A DNA stretch of 64,000 nucleotides from Dehalobacter sp. CP (GCA_009910795.1 VMEE01000061.1:96719-160718), one strand, 5' to 3'; shown: positions 43,132-52,544, counted from the stretch's first letter. Numbers and translations: made by a program. The notes: generated from the letters alone by a model not told the origin.

Positions 43132-44529
43132 TCGAAACTTAGCGACAAAGAATCCATCCATATTGTGATGATGAGGCAGGATCTGCCATACCCCTTTCCG
43201 GAGTTGTTTCAGATCTCTCTCCTCTGCTGCAAAAGGCAAACTTCCCGACAAGTCGACGGAAACAAACTCGGGCTTAAGCTGCCGGAAAGCTTTAACCACT
43301 TCAAAGTTTTCTTCCGGCTCCGTGGTACAGGTCGAATAAACAAGCTCTCCGCCTTCCCGCACATGATCGGCAGCTTTCAGCAGGATTGCCAGTTGGAGTT
43401 CTGGCAGTTTGCTGATCTCGTCTTCTCTCTTCTGCCAGCGCAGATCGGCTCTTTTTCTAAGCACACCCAAGCCCGAACAGGGCGCATCGACCAGGACCCG
43501 GTCAAATTTATCTCCGATCCCTTCCAAAATCCGGGCGTCGCCCTCAATTGTTTTTATGATCGTAATTCCGAGCCGCTCGGCTGATTCCTTAATCAAATCA
43601 AGTTTTTGGGGATACATATCTACAGCAACAATGGTTCCCTTGTTTTCCATCAATTGCGCCAGATGGGTTGTCTTTCCTCCCGGGGCACTGCAGACATCCA
43701 ATACGCTGTCCCCTTCCCGGGCTCCCAATATATGAGCAGCTAACTGAGAACTTTGATCCTGAACCGTGAAATATCCGTTTTGGAATTCCCGAAGTTGGTC
43801 CAATCCGCCAAAATCTTTCAGAATTAAGCTTTCCGGTGTGTATTCTCCGTCCGTGACCTCAATTTCCTGGCTTTCCAATAAGGTTTTTAATTCCTGCCTT
43901 GTTGTCTTTAGGGTGTTTACCCGGATCGAAGTAGAGGAAGGTTCATTGTTGGCTTTGAGCAAAGCTTCTGTTTCTTCCTGCCCCCACCTTGTCAGCCATC
44001 GCTTGATCATCCATTCAGGATGGGAATATCTGACCGAAAGATAGCGGACCGTTTCCCTCTTTTGGTCTGGCCATTCAAAATTCCAGCCTGTTTCAGCCGC
44101 CTTACGCAGGACACTATTGACAAGGGGGGCATAGGTTTGGTTGAGCTGGTTCATCAGGTCAACACTCTCATTGACTGCGGCAGGCGCCGGCACTCTGTCC
44201 ATAAGTAGTATCTGAAAAACACCGGTCCTTAAAACAGCCCTGACTTCCTGCGGCAGTGCGGACATCGGCTTCGTCAGATGTTTTCTCAACGCATAATCCA
44301 GCGTCAATTTATTTTTTAATACCCCGTTGACCAAAGCAGTAGCCAGATTCCTGTCCCGGCTCTGGGTCAGTCCGGAAAGCTGGGAACGCAAAAGGAGATT
44401 GGCATAGGCCCCCTCCCTCTCGACCCGCGTAAGAATACGCACGGCTATCAGCCGTGCGTTTTGATCGTTTATGCGTTTCCGCGTACGTTTGGTTTTTTCT
44501 TCAGTAATAGGATTATTCTTCTCCGTCAT
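43114..44529 (-). CDS. rsmB: 16S rRNA (cytosine967-C5)-methyltransferase RsmB
   Basis: 471 residues. An N-terminal NusB-like domain (about 25-150, ARLIAVRILTRVEREGAYAN), then a class I SAM domain with LDVCSAPGGKTTHLAQ (about 268), DAPCSGLGVLRKRADLRW (first catalytic Cys region) and VYSTCTTEPEENFEVV (nucleophile Cys). A Lys/Arg-rich N-terminal lead. The last residues RRPRMA and the stop fall inside a palindromic repeat fragment, replacing whatever ended the ancestral gene; the enzyme core is intact. Between fmt/peptidase and rlmN as in Bacillus. Confidence 0.95.
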   Translation of the reverse strand: MTEKNNPITEEKTKRTRKRINDQNARLIAVRILTRVEREGAYANLLLRSQLSGLTQSRDRNLATALVNGVLKNKLTLDYALRKHLTKPMSALPQEVRAVLRTGVFQILLMDRVPAPAAVNESVDLMNQLNQTYAPLVNSVLRKAAETGWNFEWPDQKRETVRYLSVRYSHPEWMIKRWLTRWGQEETEALLKANNEPSSTSIRVNTLKTTRQELKTLLESQEIEVTDGEYTPESLILKDFGGLDQLREFQNGYFTVQDQSSQLAAHILGAREGDSVLDVCSAPGGKTTHLAQLMENKGTIVAVDMYPQKLDLIKESAERLGITIIKTIEGDARILEGIGDKFDRVLVDAPCSGLGVLRKRADLRWQKREDEISKLPELQLAILLKAADHVREGGELVYSTCTTEPEENFEVVKAFRQLKPEFVSVDLSGSLPFAAEERDLKQLRKGVWQILPHHHNMDGFFVAKFRRPRMA

Positions 44530-44567
44530 TTTTCTATCCCAATCTTTTTTATTCTCTTAATTCGGTA

Positions 44568-45257
44568 TTAATCATCCCGGCCTTGTGCAATCAATACAAA
44601 GCGCAGCAAGGTCAGAATCGCAGTCAGTGCTGCGGCAACATAAGTCAGGGCGGCTGCACTCAGCATCTTTTTAGCGCCTGTCATTTCTTCTGCATCTTTA
44701 ATAATACCGCTGTCTCCCAGAAAAGCTAAGGCCCTGTTGCTGGCATTGTATTCAACAGGAAGCGTAACGATCTGAAACAGGACCGCAAACGCAAAAACAT
44801 AAATCCCGATATCCAGCAAGAAAGATATCGACGGTAGGAACAAGCCAAGAAGAATCAAAACAGGCCCTGCCTGGCTGCCAAATGAAGCTACAGGCACAAA
44901 AGCTGTCCTGATTTTCAACGGAACATAGCTGTCGGCATGCTGTACTGCGTGACCTGTCTCGTGGGCAGCAACAGCCAGCGCCGCAATAGATGTGCTGTTA
45001 TATACACCGCTGCTGAGCCTTACAACATGAGTCCTCGGATCGTAGTGGTCCGTAAGGTTACCAGCAACCTGTTCTACCTGAACATCATAAAGCCCATTTT
45101 CATTTAGCAGGGCTCTGGCCACGTCCGCACCTGTTGTACCTGAACTGCTTCTGATTTTGGAATATCTGGAGTAAGCACCGCTGATCTTGGCCTGAGCATA
45201 AACAGTTAGAATAATCGCTGGAATCAGTAGTATTATTGTGTAATCTAAGTAAAACAT
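44568..45257 (-). CDS. Membrane zinc metallopeptidase, YugP family (PF04298)
   Basis: 229 residues from ATG 45257 (GGAGG seven bases upstream). N-terminal transmembrane helix, then the gluzincin motif AVAAHETGHAVQHAD (about 105-120), and three or four further hydrophobic segments. The N-x-R-A segment with a later Glu/Asp (EYNASNRALAFLGDSGI) fits the family. Substrate unknown; conserved in Firmicutes between fmt and rsmB in Clostridia. Confidence 0.9.
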   Translation of the reverse strand: MFYLDYTIILLIPAIILTVYAQAKISGAYSRYSKIRSSSGTTGADVARALLNENGLYDVQVEQVAGNLTDHYDPRTHVVRLSSGVYNSTSIAALAVAAHETGHAVQHADSYVPLKIRTAFVPVASFGSQAGPVLILLGLFLPSISFLLDIGIYVFAFAVLFQIVTLPVEYNASNRALAFLGDSGIIKDAEEMTGAKKMLSAAALTYVAAALTAILTLLRFVLIAQGRDD

Positions 45258-45416
45258 AATCTTCCTCCTTAAAAAGCCAGTCCTGCTCAAATAGCATAGG
45301 AATCATGCTTCTTATCTATAATTCAAGGCACTTAAACAATCATTGTTTTAACTATTAGAAGTATATCCATTTATTCTTAGATTTTGCTTAAAAGAAGGAA
45401 AGACGAGCGCGATCGT

Positions 45417-46364
45417 TTACTCAAAGCGCTCGTTCGCTTTAAGTCTGTATCCGTTATAAAAGTCCTGGGCACGCATTTTCTTTTTCCCGGCAGGCTGAAG
45501 CTCTGAAATTTTTAAAATACCTTCCCCGGTCTGGACCAGCAGTCCTCCCTTAGCAAGGGACAAAATGCTTCCCGGCAAAGTATTTTGCGCAGTCTGTCCG
45601 TATAAGGCAGTTTTTCCGGACAGCTCACTTAGCCATATTTTAACCTGTTCTCCCCGGAAAAGCGTAAAAGCACCGGGCCAGGGATTCAGCCCGCGAATCC
45701 TGTTATGGATTTTGGCTGCGTCCCAGGACCAATCCACCTGCTCATGTTCTCTTTTCAGAAGCGGTGCATACGAAAATGCTTTAGGCTGAGGTACCGGCCG
45801 AACGGTCCCATTCTGCAATCCTTCGAGTGTATCAAGCAACGCCTTTGCGCCGATTCGGGCCAGCGCATCGTAAACTTCACCCGTTGTGGCCTCCGGTACG
45901 ATTGCATATTCTTCGCTGATAAGCATTGCGCCCGTATCCAGACCTTCGTCCATCAGCATGGTTGTAACACCGGTTTTAGACTCTCCGTTCATCACGGCCC
46001 AGTGGACCGGAGCTGCTCCGCGATAAGCCGGAAGCAGTGAGGCATGCACGTTAATGCATCCAAAAGACGGTATTCCCAGAATCTCTTTGGACAGGATTTG
46101 TCCGAAAGCGACCACCACAATGCAGTCCGGCCGCAAATCCCTGATCTGGCCGACCACTTCCGGTGTTTTGATCCTGGCAGGCTGAAATACAGCAAGTCCA
46201 TACTTTTCAGCAAGTACTTTGACCGGACTCGCTTTTAATTTGTTTCCTCGTCCCGCAGGTTTGTCGGGCTGGGTAAAAACGCCGCCGATTTGATGTCCTG
46301 AAGCATAGAGCGCCTTCAGAACAGGCACCGCAAAATCCGGTGTTCCCATAAAAACAAGCCGCAT
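45417..46364 (-). CDS. fmt: Methionyl-tRNA formyltransferase
   Basis: Formylates initiator Met-tRNA with 10-formyl-THF. N-terminus MRLVFMGTPDFAVPVLKALY; formyl-THF site with the SLLPAYRGAAPVHWAVMNGE segment (the catalytic N-H-D pattern: NVHASLLP and MDEGLDTGAML). The C-terminal tRNA-binding domain starts near VDWSWDAAKIHNRIRGLNPW. 315 residues. It follows def with a repeat in the gap. Confidence 0.97.
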   Translation of the reverse strand: MRLVFMGTPDFAVPVLKALYASGHQIGGVFTQPDKPAGRGNKLKASPVKVLAEKYGLAVFQPARIKTPEVVGQIRDLRPDCIVVVAFGQILSKEILGIPSFGCINVHASLLPAYRGAAPVHWAVMNGESKTGVTTMLMDEGLDTGAMLISEEYAIVPEATTGEVYDALARIGAKALLDTLEGLQNGTVRPVPQPKAFSYAPLLKREHEQVDWSWDAAKIHNRIRGLNPWPGAFTLFRGEQVKIWLSELSGKTALYGQTAQNTLPGSILSLAKGGLLVQTGEGILKISELQPAGKKKMRAQDFYNGYRLKANERFE

Positions 46365-46460
46365 CTGACACTGTCACTTCCCGTTCCGTATTCTAAATGC
46401 AAAAACTTTCTCTTCGCGCATTTAGTAAATCTTAGCCATAAATCTTATACCCCATATTTT

Positions 46461-46622
46461 GTCTGCGTGCTACAATTTCAGCGTCAAGCGGAGCATGGAG
46501 TGCGTAGCGCGGCCTTTTGACGGCCATGGATGGCCTAATGTCGCGATGCCATGGATGGCAAGGAGCGACGGGTCAAGGATGACACAACGGCCGAAAGCGG
46601 AATTGTGGCACGCAGACAGACC
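46461..46622 (-). repeat. Large palindromic intergenic repeat, copy F (expanded)
   Basis: Outer stem GTCTGCGTGCTACAATT (46461-46477) with AATTGTGGCACGCAGAC: relative to copy E an A-T pair is replaced by G-C. Inside are GGCCATGGATGGCC and TGCCATGGATGGCA hairpins plus GTCGCGA/GGAGCGAC, as in copy D. The GGCCGAAAGCGG end marks minus orientation. 15 bases after the def stop. Confidence 0.82.
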
Positions 46623-46637
46623 CGAGATACTATGGTA

Positions 46638-47090
46638 CTACACATTATAAATCTTGTCTGCAATATCGACGAAAAGTATCCCGTCAAGATGGTCTGTTTC
46701 GTGCTGCATCGCTCTGGCCAGGAATCCATCGGCATGATATTCTTTCATCTCTCCATTGCGGTCCATGGCCTGAACTACCACTTCGACTGCCCGTTTCACC
46801 CTGCCAGTCTTATTGGGGACACTTAAGCATCCTTCTTCATCTACTTCCGAACCGGTTTTTTTAATAATCATCGGATTGATCAATTCTAAAAGACCGTCTC
46901 CGACGTCGATCACCACAACTCTTTTGGATACGCCGACCTGGGGAGCTGCCAGCCCTACCCCTTTCGCCTCATACATGGTCTCAGCCATGTTATCGAGCAA
47001 TTTAATGATATTCGGGGTAATTTTCTTGACTTCTATTGCTTTTTCCCGCAGAATGTCTTCTCCAATTTTTACTATCTGGTAAACGGCCAT
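46638..47090 (-). CDS. def: Peptide deformylase
   Basis: Iron/zinc hydrolase that removes the N-formyl group from nascent proteins. Three motifs intact: GVGLAAPQVG (about 44-53), EEGCLSVPN (metal Cys) and MQHETDHLDGILF (HExxH-type, with T between). ATG 47090 follows GGGAGC and gives MAVYQIVKIGEDILREKA, the family start; a longer reading lacks homology. 150 residues. In the priA-def-fmt operon order. Confidence 0.96.
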   Translation of the reverse strand: MAVYQIVKIGEDILREKAIEVKKITPNIIKLLDNMAETMYEAKGVGLAAPQVGVSKRVVVIDVGDGLLELINPMIIKKTGSEVDEEGCLSVPNKTGRVKRAVEVVVQAMDRNGEMKEYHADGFLARAMQHETDHLDGILFVDIADKIYNV

Positions 47091-47196
47091 TGCTGGATCC
47101 GCTCCCTTCTCATACAATTTCTGAAATAATATCCCATAAAAAAACCATATAATAGAATTATACATTTCTGAAAGCCTGAAAGCAATTAACACCTTA

Positions 47197-47258
47197 AGAG
47201 CGACGTGTCAGGGATGACATAACGGCCAAAAGCGGTACTGTGGCATGCAGACCTCCCT
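47197..47258 (-). repeat. Half element of the large palindromic repeat, copy G
   Basis: GAGCGACGTGTCAGGGATGAC then AACGGCCAAAAGCGGTACTG and TGGCATGCAGACC: matches the right half of copy F nearly base for base up to the outer-stem arm, but no left arm exists. It fills the def-priA gap. Confidence 0.75.
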
Positions 47259-47272
47259 CAAATATGTTGTAT

Positions 47273-49522
47273 TTAAGATAGTGGATTCACCTCAATACTT
47301 ATATTGATCCCTGAACTGCTCGTTCCAAGATAGAAAGCCCGGACTCCTTGATGTACGATCCTGCGGAGAACCGCTGGGTTCTTTCCTTTGACCGATACCT
47401 GCCAGCGAAATTCATTCTTCAGCCTGGTCAAAACAGCCGGTGCCGGTCCCAAAATCACATATTCCTGATCTTGATCAGTAAGCACCTGGCGGATGCCGTT
47501 GGCCATGGCCTGAGCCGCTTTAATTACCCGATCTTCTTTTTCATGAAAAATCATGATCCTGATGATATGGACAAACGGCGGATAATTTTGCTGTTTTCGG
47601 TAAGCAATCTCTTCCCAGAAAAAGGCTGCATAATCCTGTTTAGCTGACCGCAGGATCGATCTTTCTTCAGGTGAATAGGTCTGGATCACCACTTCGCCGC
47701 CTTTAGCCCCACGTCCTGCCCTGCCAGCAACCTGAGTCAGCAGCTGGAAAGCTCGTTCTCTGGATCGAAAATCGGGCATATTGAAAAGCTGATCGGCAGA
47801 GATTACACCGACAAGGGTAACGTTCGGGAAATCTAGCCCTTTGGCCAGCATTTGGGTCCCGACAAGAATCGGAACCTCTCCGCTGCGAAACCGTTCTAGA
47901 ATTGTATTGTATTCCCGGGAGCCGGAGGTCGTATCCGTATCCAGTCGTAAGACTTCAACTCCGGGAAACAAAGCAGAAACCTCTTCTTCAACTTTTTGGG
48001 TTCCCTGGCCGAAGAAACGAATAAACCGGCTGTTGCATTCCGGGCAACGGTGAAAAACATCCTGTTGGTAATTACAGTAGTGACAGCACAACTGCTGATG
48101 ATGACTGTGGTATGTCAGGGAAACATCACAATGCGGGCAGCGTGCGACATACCCGCATTCACGGCAAAATACAAAGGTCGAATAACCTCTGCGGTTCAGA
48201 AAAAGGATACTTTGTTCTCCGTTGTCAATTCTATCCTGGAGCTTGTTTCTAAGTGCCATGGAGAACATTGTTTTATTGCCGCTAGCCAGTTCCTGTTTCA
48301 TATCCACAATATTAACCACGGGTAAAGCTCGTTGGTTGAAGCGCTCTTCTAGCGACACAAGACCAATCTTGTCCCTTTGGGCTGCCGCATAGGCTTCTAG
48401 GGATGGGGTAGCGCTGCCCAGAAGCACAAGCCCGCCTCTGTCTTCCATCCTTTTCCGGGCGACGTCCCGGGCATGGTACTTGGGGTTTTCATCCTGTTTA
48501 TAAGCGTTATCGTGTTCCTCATCCAATATGATCAGTTTAAGGTTTGACAGAGGTGCAAAAACAGCGGAGCGCGCTCCGATAATCACGCGCTTATTCCGTT
48601 GCAGAATTTGCTCCCAGATTGCTAATTTATCGCCGGAGCTGATGCCTGAATGAATAATTCCGACCATGTCTCCGAACTGTTCTAGAAATATTCTGGAGAT
48701 CTGAGAAGTAAGTGAAATCTCAGGTACAAGCAGAATAACATCGCCGCCTTCAGCCAGTACTTTTGCCACCAGCTCTTTATAAACCTGTGTCTTGCCACTG
48801 CCGGTTATCCCATGGATCAAAACTGTTCCGCCATCATTTTTATTGCGAAACGTTAGAATATCCTGGAAAGCTTTTTCCTGGGCAGGACTTAACGTGTTAT
48901 TTTTTTTTCTTTCAATGCCTATATTTTCTACCCGGTTCTTCATGTCGGGACTGCTTGCTTTTCCGGAAAATCGGATTTCTTTTTTGATCCATCCCTGCTT
49001 AAGCATATCCTCAAGCAGTTCTTTCTTCGCTCCGCTTCTTTTTAGCAGGACATTTTCCGGCAGACCTCCCCGGCGCGCCCTGTTAAGGATTTTTAAGACC
49101 TGAAATGTATCCGGATCAAGAAGTTCCAAAACTTTAACGTCTTCATCGTCCATGCTGACCATGGAAGTCATCCAGGTTTCTCCCTTTCCCTTTAAAAAAG
49201 GCCACACAGAATGAAGGGCTTGTGCTTTTGGGCAGATCGTCGTCTCCGAAAGCCAGCAGGCCAGTTCTATGAGCTCCTGCGGAATCAGACAGTTTTCCTC
49301 CAGGACTGCTTCTATGCTACGGAATCTGGGCTCACCGTCAAGTTCAGGCGGGTCAGGACTGATACTAACAACAAGGCCCCGGACTTTTCTGTGCTTAAGC
49401 GGGACAACCACCATCATTCCCACCTGAATAATGAGATTGTCCGGAACGTAATAATGAAAACTCTGATCAAGACGCCTGTTGGCGACATCGATCAGCACCT
49501 CTGCGTATCCGCTCAATTTCAA
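47273..49522 (-). CDS. priA: Primosomal protein N' (PriA helicase)
   Basis: 749-residue 3'-5' helicase that restarts collapsed forks. N-terminal DNA-binding part (1-200), Walker A LIHGITGSGKTQVYKEL, LILDEEHDNAYKQDENPKYHARDVA (DEEH box), then a paired zinc-binding insert with CRECGYVARCPHCDVSLTYH and CHYCNYQQDVFHRCPEC, and helicase motif VAGRAGRGAKGGEVVIQTY. Typical length. First gene of the priA-def-fmt-rsmB run on the minus strand. Confidence 0.97.
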   Translation of the reverse strand: MKLSGYAEVLIDVANRRLDQSFHYYVPDNLIIQVGMMVVVPLKHRKVRGLVVSISPDPPELDGEPRFRSIEAVLEENCLIPQELIELACWLSETTICPKAQALHSVWPFLKGKGETWMTSMVSMDDEDVKVLELLDPDTFQVLKILNRARRGGLPENVLLKRSGAKKELLEDMLKQGWIKKEIRFSGKASSPDMKNRVENIGIERKKNNTLSPAQEKAFQDILTFRNKNDGGTVLIHGITGSGKTQVYKELVAKVLAEGGDVILLVPEISLTSQISRIFLEQFGDMVGIIHSGISSGDKLAIWEQILQRNKRVIIGARSAVFAPLSNLKLIILDEEHDNAYKQDENPKYHARDVARKRMEDRGGLVLLGSATPSLEAYAAAQRDKIGLVSLEERFNQRALPVVNIVDMKQELASGNKTMFSMALRNKLQDRIDNGEQSILFLNRRGYSTFVFCRECGYVARCPHCDVSLTYHSHHQQLCCHYCNYQQDVFHRCPECNSRFIRFFGQGTQKVEEEVSALFPGVEVLRLDTDTTSGSREYNTILERFRSGEVPILVGTQMLAKGLDFPNVTLVGVISADQLFNMPDFRSRERAFQLLTQVAGRAGRGAKGGEVVIQTYSPEERSILRSAKQDYAAFFWEEIAYRKQQNYPPFVHIIRIMIFHEKEDRVIKAAQAMANGIRQVLTDQDQEYVILGPAPAVLTRLKNEFRWQVSVKGKNPAVLRRIVHQGVRAFYLGTSSSGINISIEVNPLS

Positions 49523-49622
49523 AGGCTCCTCCCTGCTGATGTCAAAAAAATCGAATGCTGTATTAATTATAGCAGATAACCTGTCATCTGTTCATGCTGA
49601 AAAAATACATGCAATATGAAAA

Positions 49623-51611
49623 TCATTCTGACGCAGAAAAAGTATTTGCCGAAAAATCTCTGATATGACGGCGTTCCTCGGGCGTCAGCCTAAACTGTTC
49701 CATAATGAATTGGTCCAGGATTTCAAACTGATCTTCCCCGACGATGATTTGGTTCGTTAATTGCAGGATATGGTCAATCACTGCCTGTTCCCATAAGGGC
49801 AGCGGAAGCAGTTCCAGATCTCCCCTGAGCACTTTCAGGGTATGAAATCTCTTGCGAAAAAGAAATTGATAAAGGCTGCTGTTAAATAAAGCAAGAATTA
49901 CTTTCACTGGATAGTTTCCTGGTTCGGGGATCAGGATATTGGCACTGTTCAGTGTAAGACTACCTTGATCATCATAGGCAAAAACAAGTCTTTCAGAAAT
50001 GAAGCGGTAAATCAGTTTCTCCGCCGTCCTGTATTTATGTTCCGGTGCTGTTTGCTGGAACTTGTCTGGCTGAAACCGTAAAAAAGAAGACGGCTTCTTA
50101 AGAACAAATCTGTCCACATCCGAGCCTTTGTAGACCGGCTCAGTATCCTGTTCTTTTGTCTGAAGCAGGTATCTCCTGTTATCTCCGGTGACAATTCCCA
50201 AGGCCCAGCCGGCCTTATCTTTCAGGTAAGTATGTTGGGTCGAATAGACCTTGCTGAAAATGGCTTCGTCCTGGCTGCTCAGATAAATATCAAAAATATG
50301 CCAGGCATTACTTCGGAACCTTTCCTGAGAGACCAGGTATTCCTGTTCCGGAAATTTCACCAGAACTTGGTCCTTCTCTGACGGCAAGGCCTTTCTTAGG
50401 TCAAGGCGGATCACGGCTGAGAAGACATTTTTAAATCTCCTGCCCAGATATTCGATCCTGATGATCTGACAATTCTCAAGCAGATATCCTCTGATATCAG
50501 CATGGGCACGGATGTTCAGAATGGATTCTGGCAGAATAAACGAGATAACCCCTCCGTCTTTCAGCAGATCAAGACTCGCCCTGAGAAAATAAGAAAAGGA
50601 CTCCCCGGAAGTTATTTCCGGAAACTCCACAGCCATTTTCTGGCGGACACCCAGATCAATCTCCGCTCCCCACGGAGGGTTCGTGGCTACAAAATCAAAT
50701 TTCCCGAAAGCGGAAGATTCCCGTCGCATATCGGTTAAAGTATTGCAGTGAATAACGTTAGGCTGAAAATCCCGGGAACATGTCAACAGCAGATTGAGTC
50801 TGGCAATCCTTACCGATGTCAGATCGAGGTCCATCCCGTAGATGTTTTCGGGTTCGTCCATATTCCAGGCAAAGGATAAAAGATACTGTCCCGTGCCGCA
50901 GCAGGGATCAAGCACCTTCTGTCCGCTGCGGATATAAGCCCGGACAGCATCATCCGTGATGCCCGGCGGAGTAAAGTAAGAGCCAAGGCGGGATTTATTC
51001 CCCTCCATGGTCAGCGCTTGATAAATGAGACCAAGTATATCGTCTTCAAAAGGGAAACAGATATTAAAAAGATATTCAAGGTGCTGAGAATCTGGCCTTC
51101 CGTTTGAAGACTTCAAAGGAGCTTCCAAAGAAGATTTCTCAGATGCCCGGAGGATATCCTGATAGAAATTCTTTAGTTCCATGCGGACATGCTGTCGCTG
51201 GAAAATAGCTTCCGGGAAATCAATAATCTGTTTCAGGTCGTCGGACAATATGTCTCCCGAGCTCCGAAAAAGATTCAAAGCCAAAATGAAGACTGCCCAT
51301 CCCCGGTCTATGTTGTGCCGGAGCAGATATGCCAATAGATCCACGACCTGCTTACGTGTTCTTTCGTTAGAGATGTATTCCGTCGGAGCAAAACGTTTAT
51401 CAGCTCTGACTTTGTTTGCCCTTTTCCTTAAGCGGTCAAGCTCTCCCTGCGTAATTTTTTCCCGAAGTAGGATCACCTCAGCAAGATCAAAGACCTTTCC
51501 GTCAGGATCTGAAGGATGGAGATAGCCATGCCGGACCCAGTTGCGGATACTTGGCACAGATACCCCCAGAATTTCAGCGGTTAACTTTGCATCAATTCGA
51601 TGATTATCCAT
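49623..51611 (-). CDS. N6-adenine DNA methyltransferase with N-terminal helix-turn-helix
   Basis: 662 residues. 1-45 is a MerR/excisionase-like HTH (TAEILGVSVPSIRNWVRHGYL). The class I methylase core has SYFTPPGITDDAVRAY, motif I VLDPCCGTGQYLL (234-244) and motif IV NPPWG (311-315), the N6-adenine methylase signature. The C-terminal third (about 440-640) looks like a TaqI/Eco57I-type target-recognition region. No nuclease motif and no restriction or specificity gene beside it, so it may be an orphan epigenetic methylase; a type IIG enzyme with an unrecognised nuclease is less likely. It sits between metF and priA. Confidence 0.82.
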   Translation of the reverse strand: MDNHRIDAKLTAEILGVSVPSIRNWVRHGYLHPSDPDGKVFDLAEVILLREKITQGELDRLRKRANKVRADKRFAPTEYISNERTRKQVVDLLAYLLRHNIDRGWAVFILALNLFRSSGDILSDDLKQIIDFPEAIFQRQHVRMELKNFYQDILRASEKSSLEAPLKSSNGRPDSQHLEYLFNICFPFEDDILGLIYQALTMEGNKSRLGSYFTPPGITDDAVRAYIRSGQKVLDPCCGTGQYLLSFAWNMDEPENIYGMDLDLTSVRIARLNLLLTCSRDFQPNVIHCNTLTDMRRESSAFGKFDFVATNPPWGAEIDLGVRQKMAVEFPEITSGESFSYFLRASLDLLKDGGVISFILPESILNIRAHADIRGYLLENCQIIRIEYLGRRFKNVFSAVIRLDLRKALPSEKDQVLVKFPEQEYLVSQERFRSNAWHIFDIYLSSQDEAIFSKVYSTQHTYLKDKAGWALGIVTGDNRRYLLQTKEQDTEPVYKGSDVDRFVLKKPSSFLRFQPDKFQQTAPEHKYRTAEKLIYRFISERLVFAYDDQGSLTLNSANILIPEPGNYPVKVILALFNSSLYQFLFRKRFHTLKVLRGDLELLPLPLWEQAVIDHILQLTNQIIVGEDQFEILDQFIMEQFRLTPEERRHIRDFSANTFSASE

Positions 51612-51635
51612 TTCTGTGTTCCTACCGTTTTAGAT

Positions 51636-52544
51636 TTAAGCTAGGTTGCCTTCCTTCCTGGTTTCCTGGCTGTTCACCGCATAGAAAAGAGAATCGAGGT
51701 TGCGGACTAAGTCCTTCGCAATCTGCGGTTTGTTCATCGTATAGATATGGACACCGTCAATATCATTCGCAAGCAATTCCACAATTTGTTTGGTCGCGTA
51801 AGCAATACCGGCATCTTTTAAAGCTTCCATGTTATGCTCAAATTTGTCAAGTATTTTAATCAGTTTCTGCGGCATCCGTGCATTCGACAGTGCTAATATT
51901 CTTTCAATCTGAACCCGATTAGTGATTGGCATGATCCCTGCCAGAATCGGAACATTAATGTTCAGCTTAGCAACTTTCTCCTGGAAACGGAAGAAGGCGT
52001 CATTATCATAGAATAACTGTGTAATAAGAAACCCGACTCCGGCATCGACTTTCCGCTGAAGGTTTTCAATATCATGGTCTTTATCGGGACACTCGGGATG
52101 GCCTTCCGGATAACAGGCGCCGCCCAGGCAGAAAGAATGTTTGTTCTGAATATACGCGACAAGATCAGAAGCATATTGGAAATCCCTTGCCCTGCCGGTC
52201 TCACCCGCACCCTTCGGAATATCTCCCCGTAAAGCGAGAATATTGGAGACATTGCTGTCTGCCAGCTGTGTCAGTGTTTCCTCGATTTGTTCTTTGGAAG
52301 AGGTAATACAGGTCAGATGAGCCAAAGAATTAATGTTGTATTTGTTTTCAACAATGGATGCGATTTCTGCAGTCGTTTTGCTGGTACTTCCTCCAGCACC
52401 GTAGGTAACACTGATAAAATCAGGACGGAGCGGTGCCAGGGCATCAATCGTATCATAAATGACCTCTATAGATGAAGTAAGTTTTGGTGGGAAAATCTCA
52501 AAAGATACGACCTTTTTCTGTTGGAACAATTCGCAGATAAACAT
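51636..52544 (-). CDS. metF: 5,10-methylenetetrahydrofolate reductase
   Basis: FAD-dependent TIM-barrel enzyme giving 5-methyl-THF for methionine synthesis or the Wood-Ljungdahl methyl branch. Motifs: VVSFEIFPPKL, PDFISVTYGAGGSTSKTT, AHLTCITSSKEQIEE, LALRGDIPKG and FLITQLFYDNDAFF. 302 residues; ATG 52544 follows GGAGG. No metV-type partner is adjacent. It lies between purD and the methylase and may share the pur transcript. Confidence 0.94.
   Translation of the reverse strand: MFICELFQQKKVVSFEIFPPKLTSSIEVIYDTIDALAPLRPDFISVTYGAGGSTSKTTAEIASIVENKYNINSLAHLTCITSSKEQIEETLTQLADSNVSNILALRGDIPKGAGETGRARDFQYASDLVAYIQNKHSFCLGGACYPEGHPECPDKDHDIENLQRKVDAGVGFLITQLFYDNDAFFRFQEKVAKLNINVPILAGIMPITNRVQIERILALSNARMPQKLIKILDKFEHNMEALKDAGIAYATKQIVELLANDIDGVHIYTMNKPQIAKDLVRNLDSLFYAVNSQETRKEGNLA

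Noticed and set aside
49623..51611. Complete restriction-modification or defence system
   Set aside because: Neighbours are priA and metF; no nuclease, specificity subunit or defence helicase is present.
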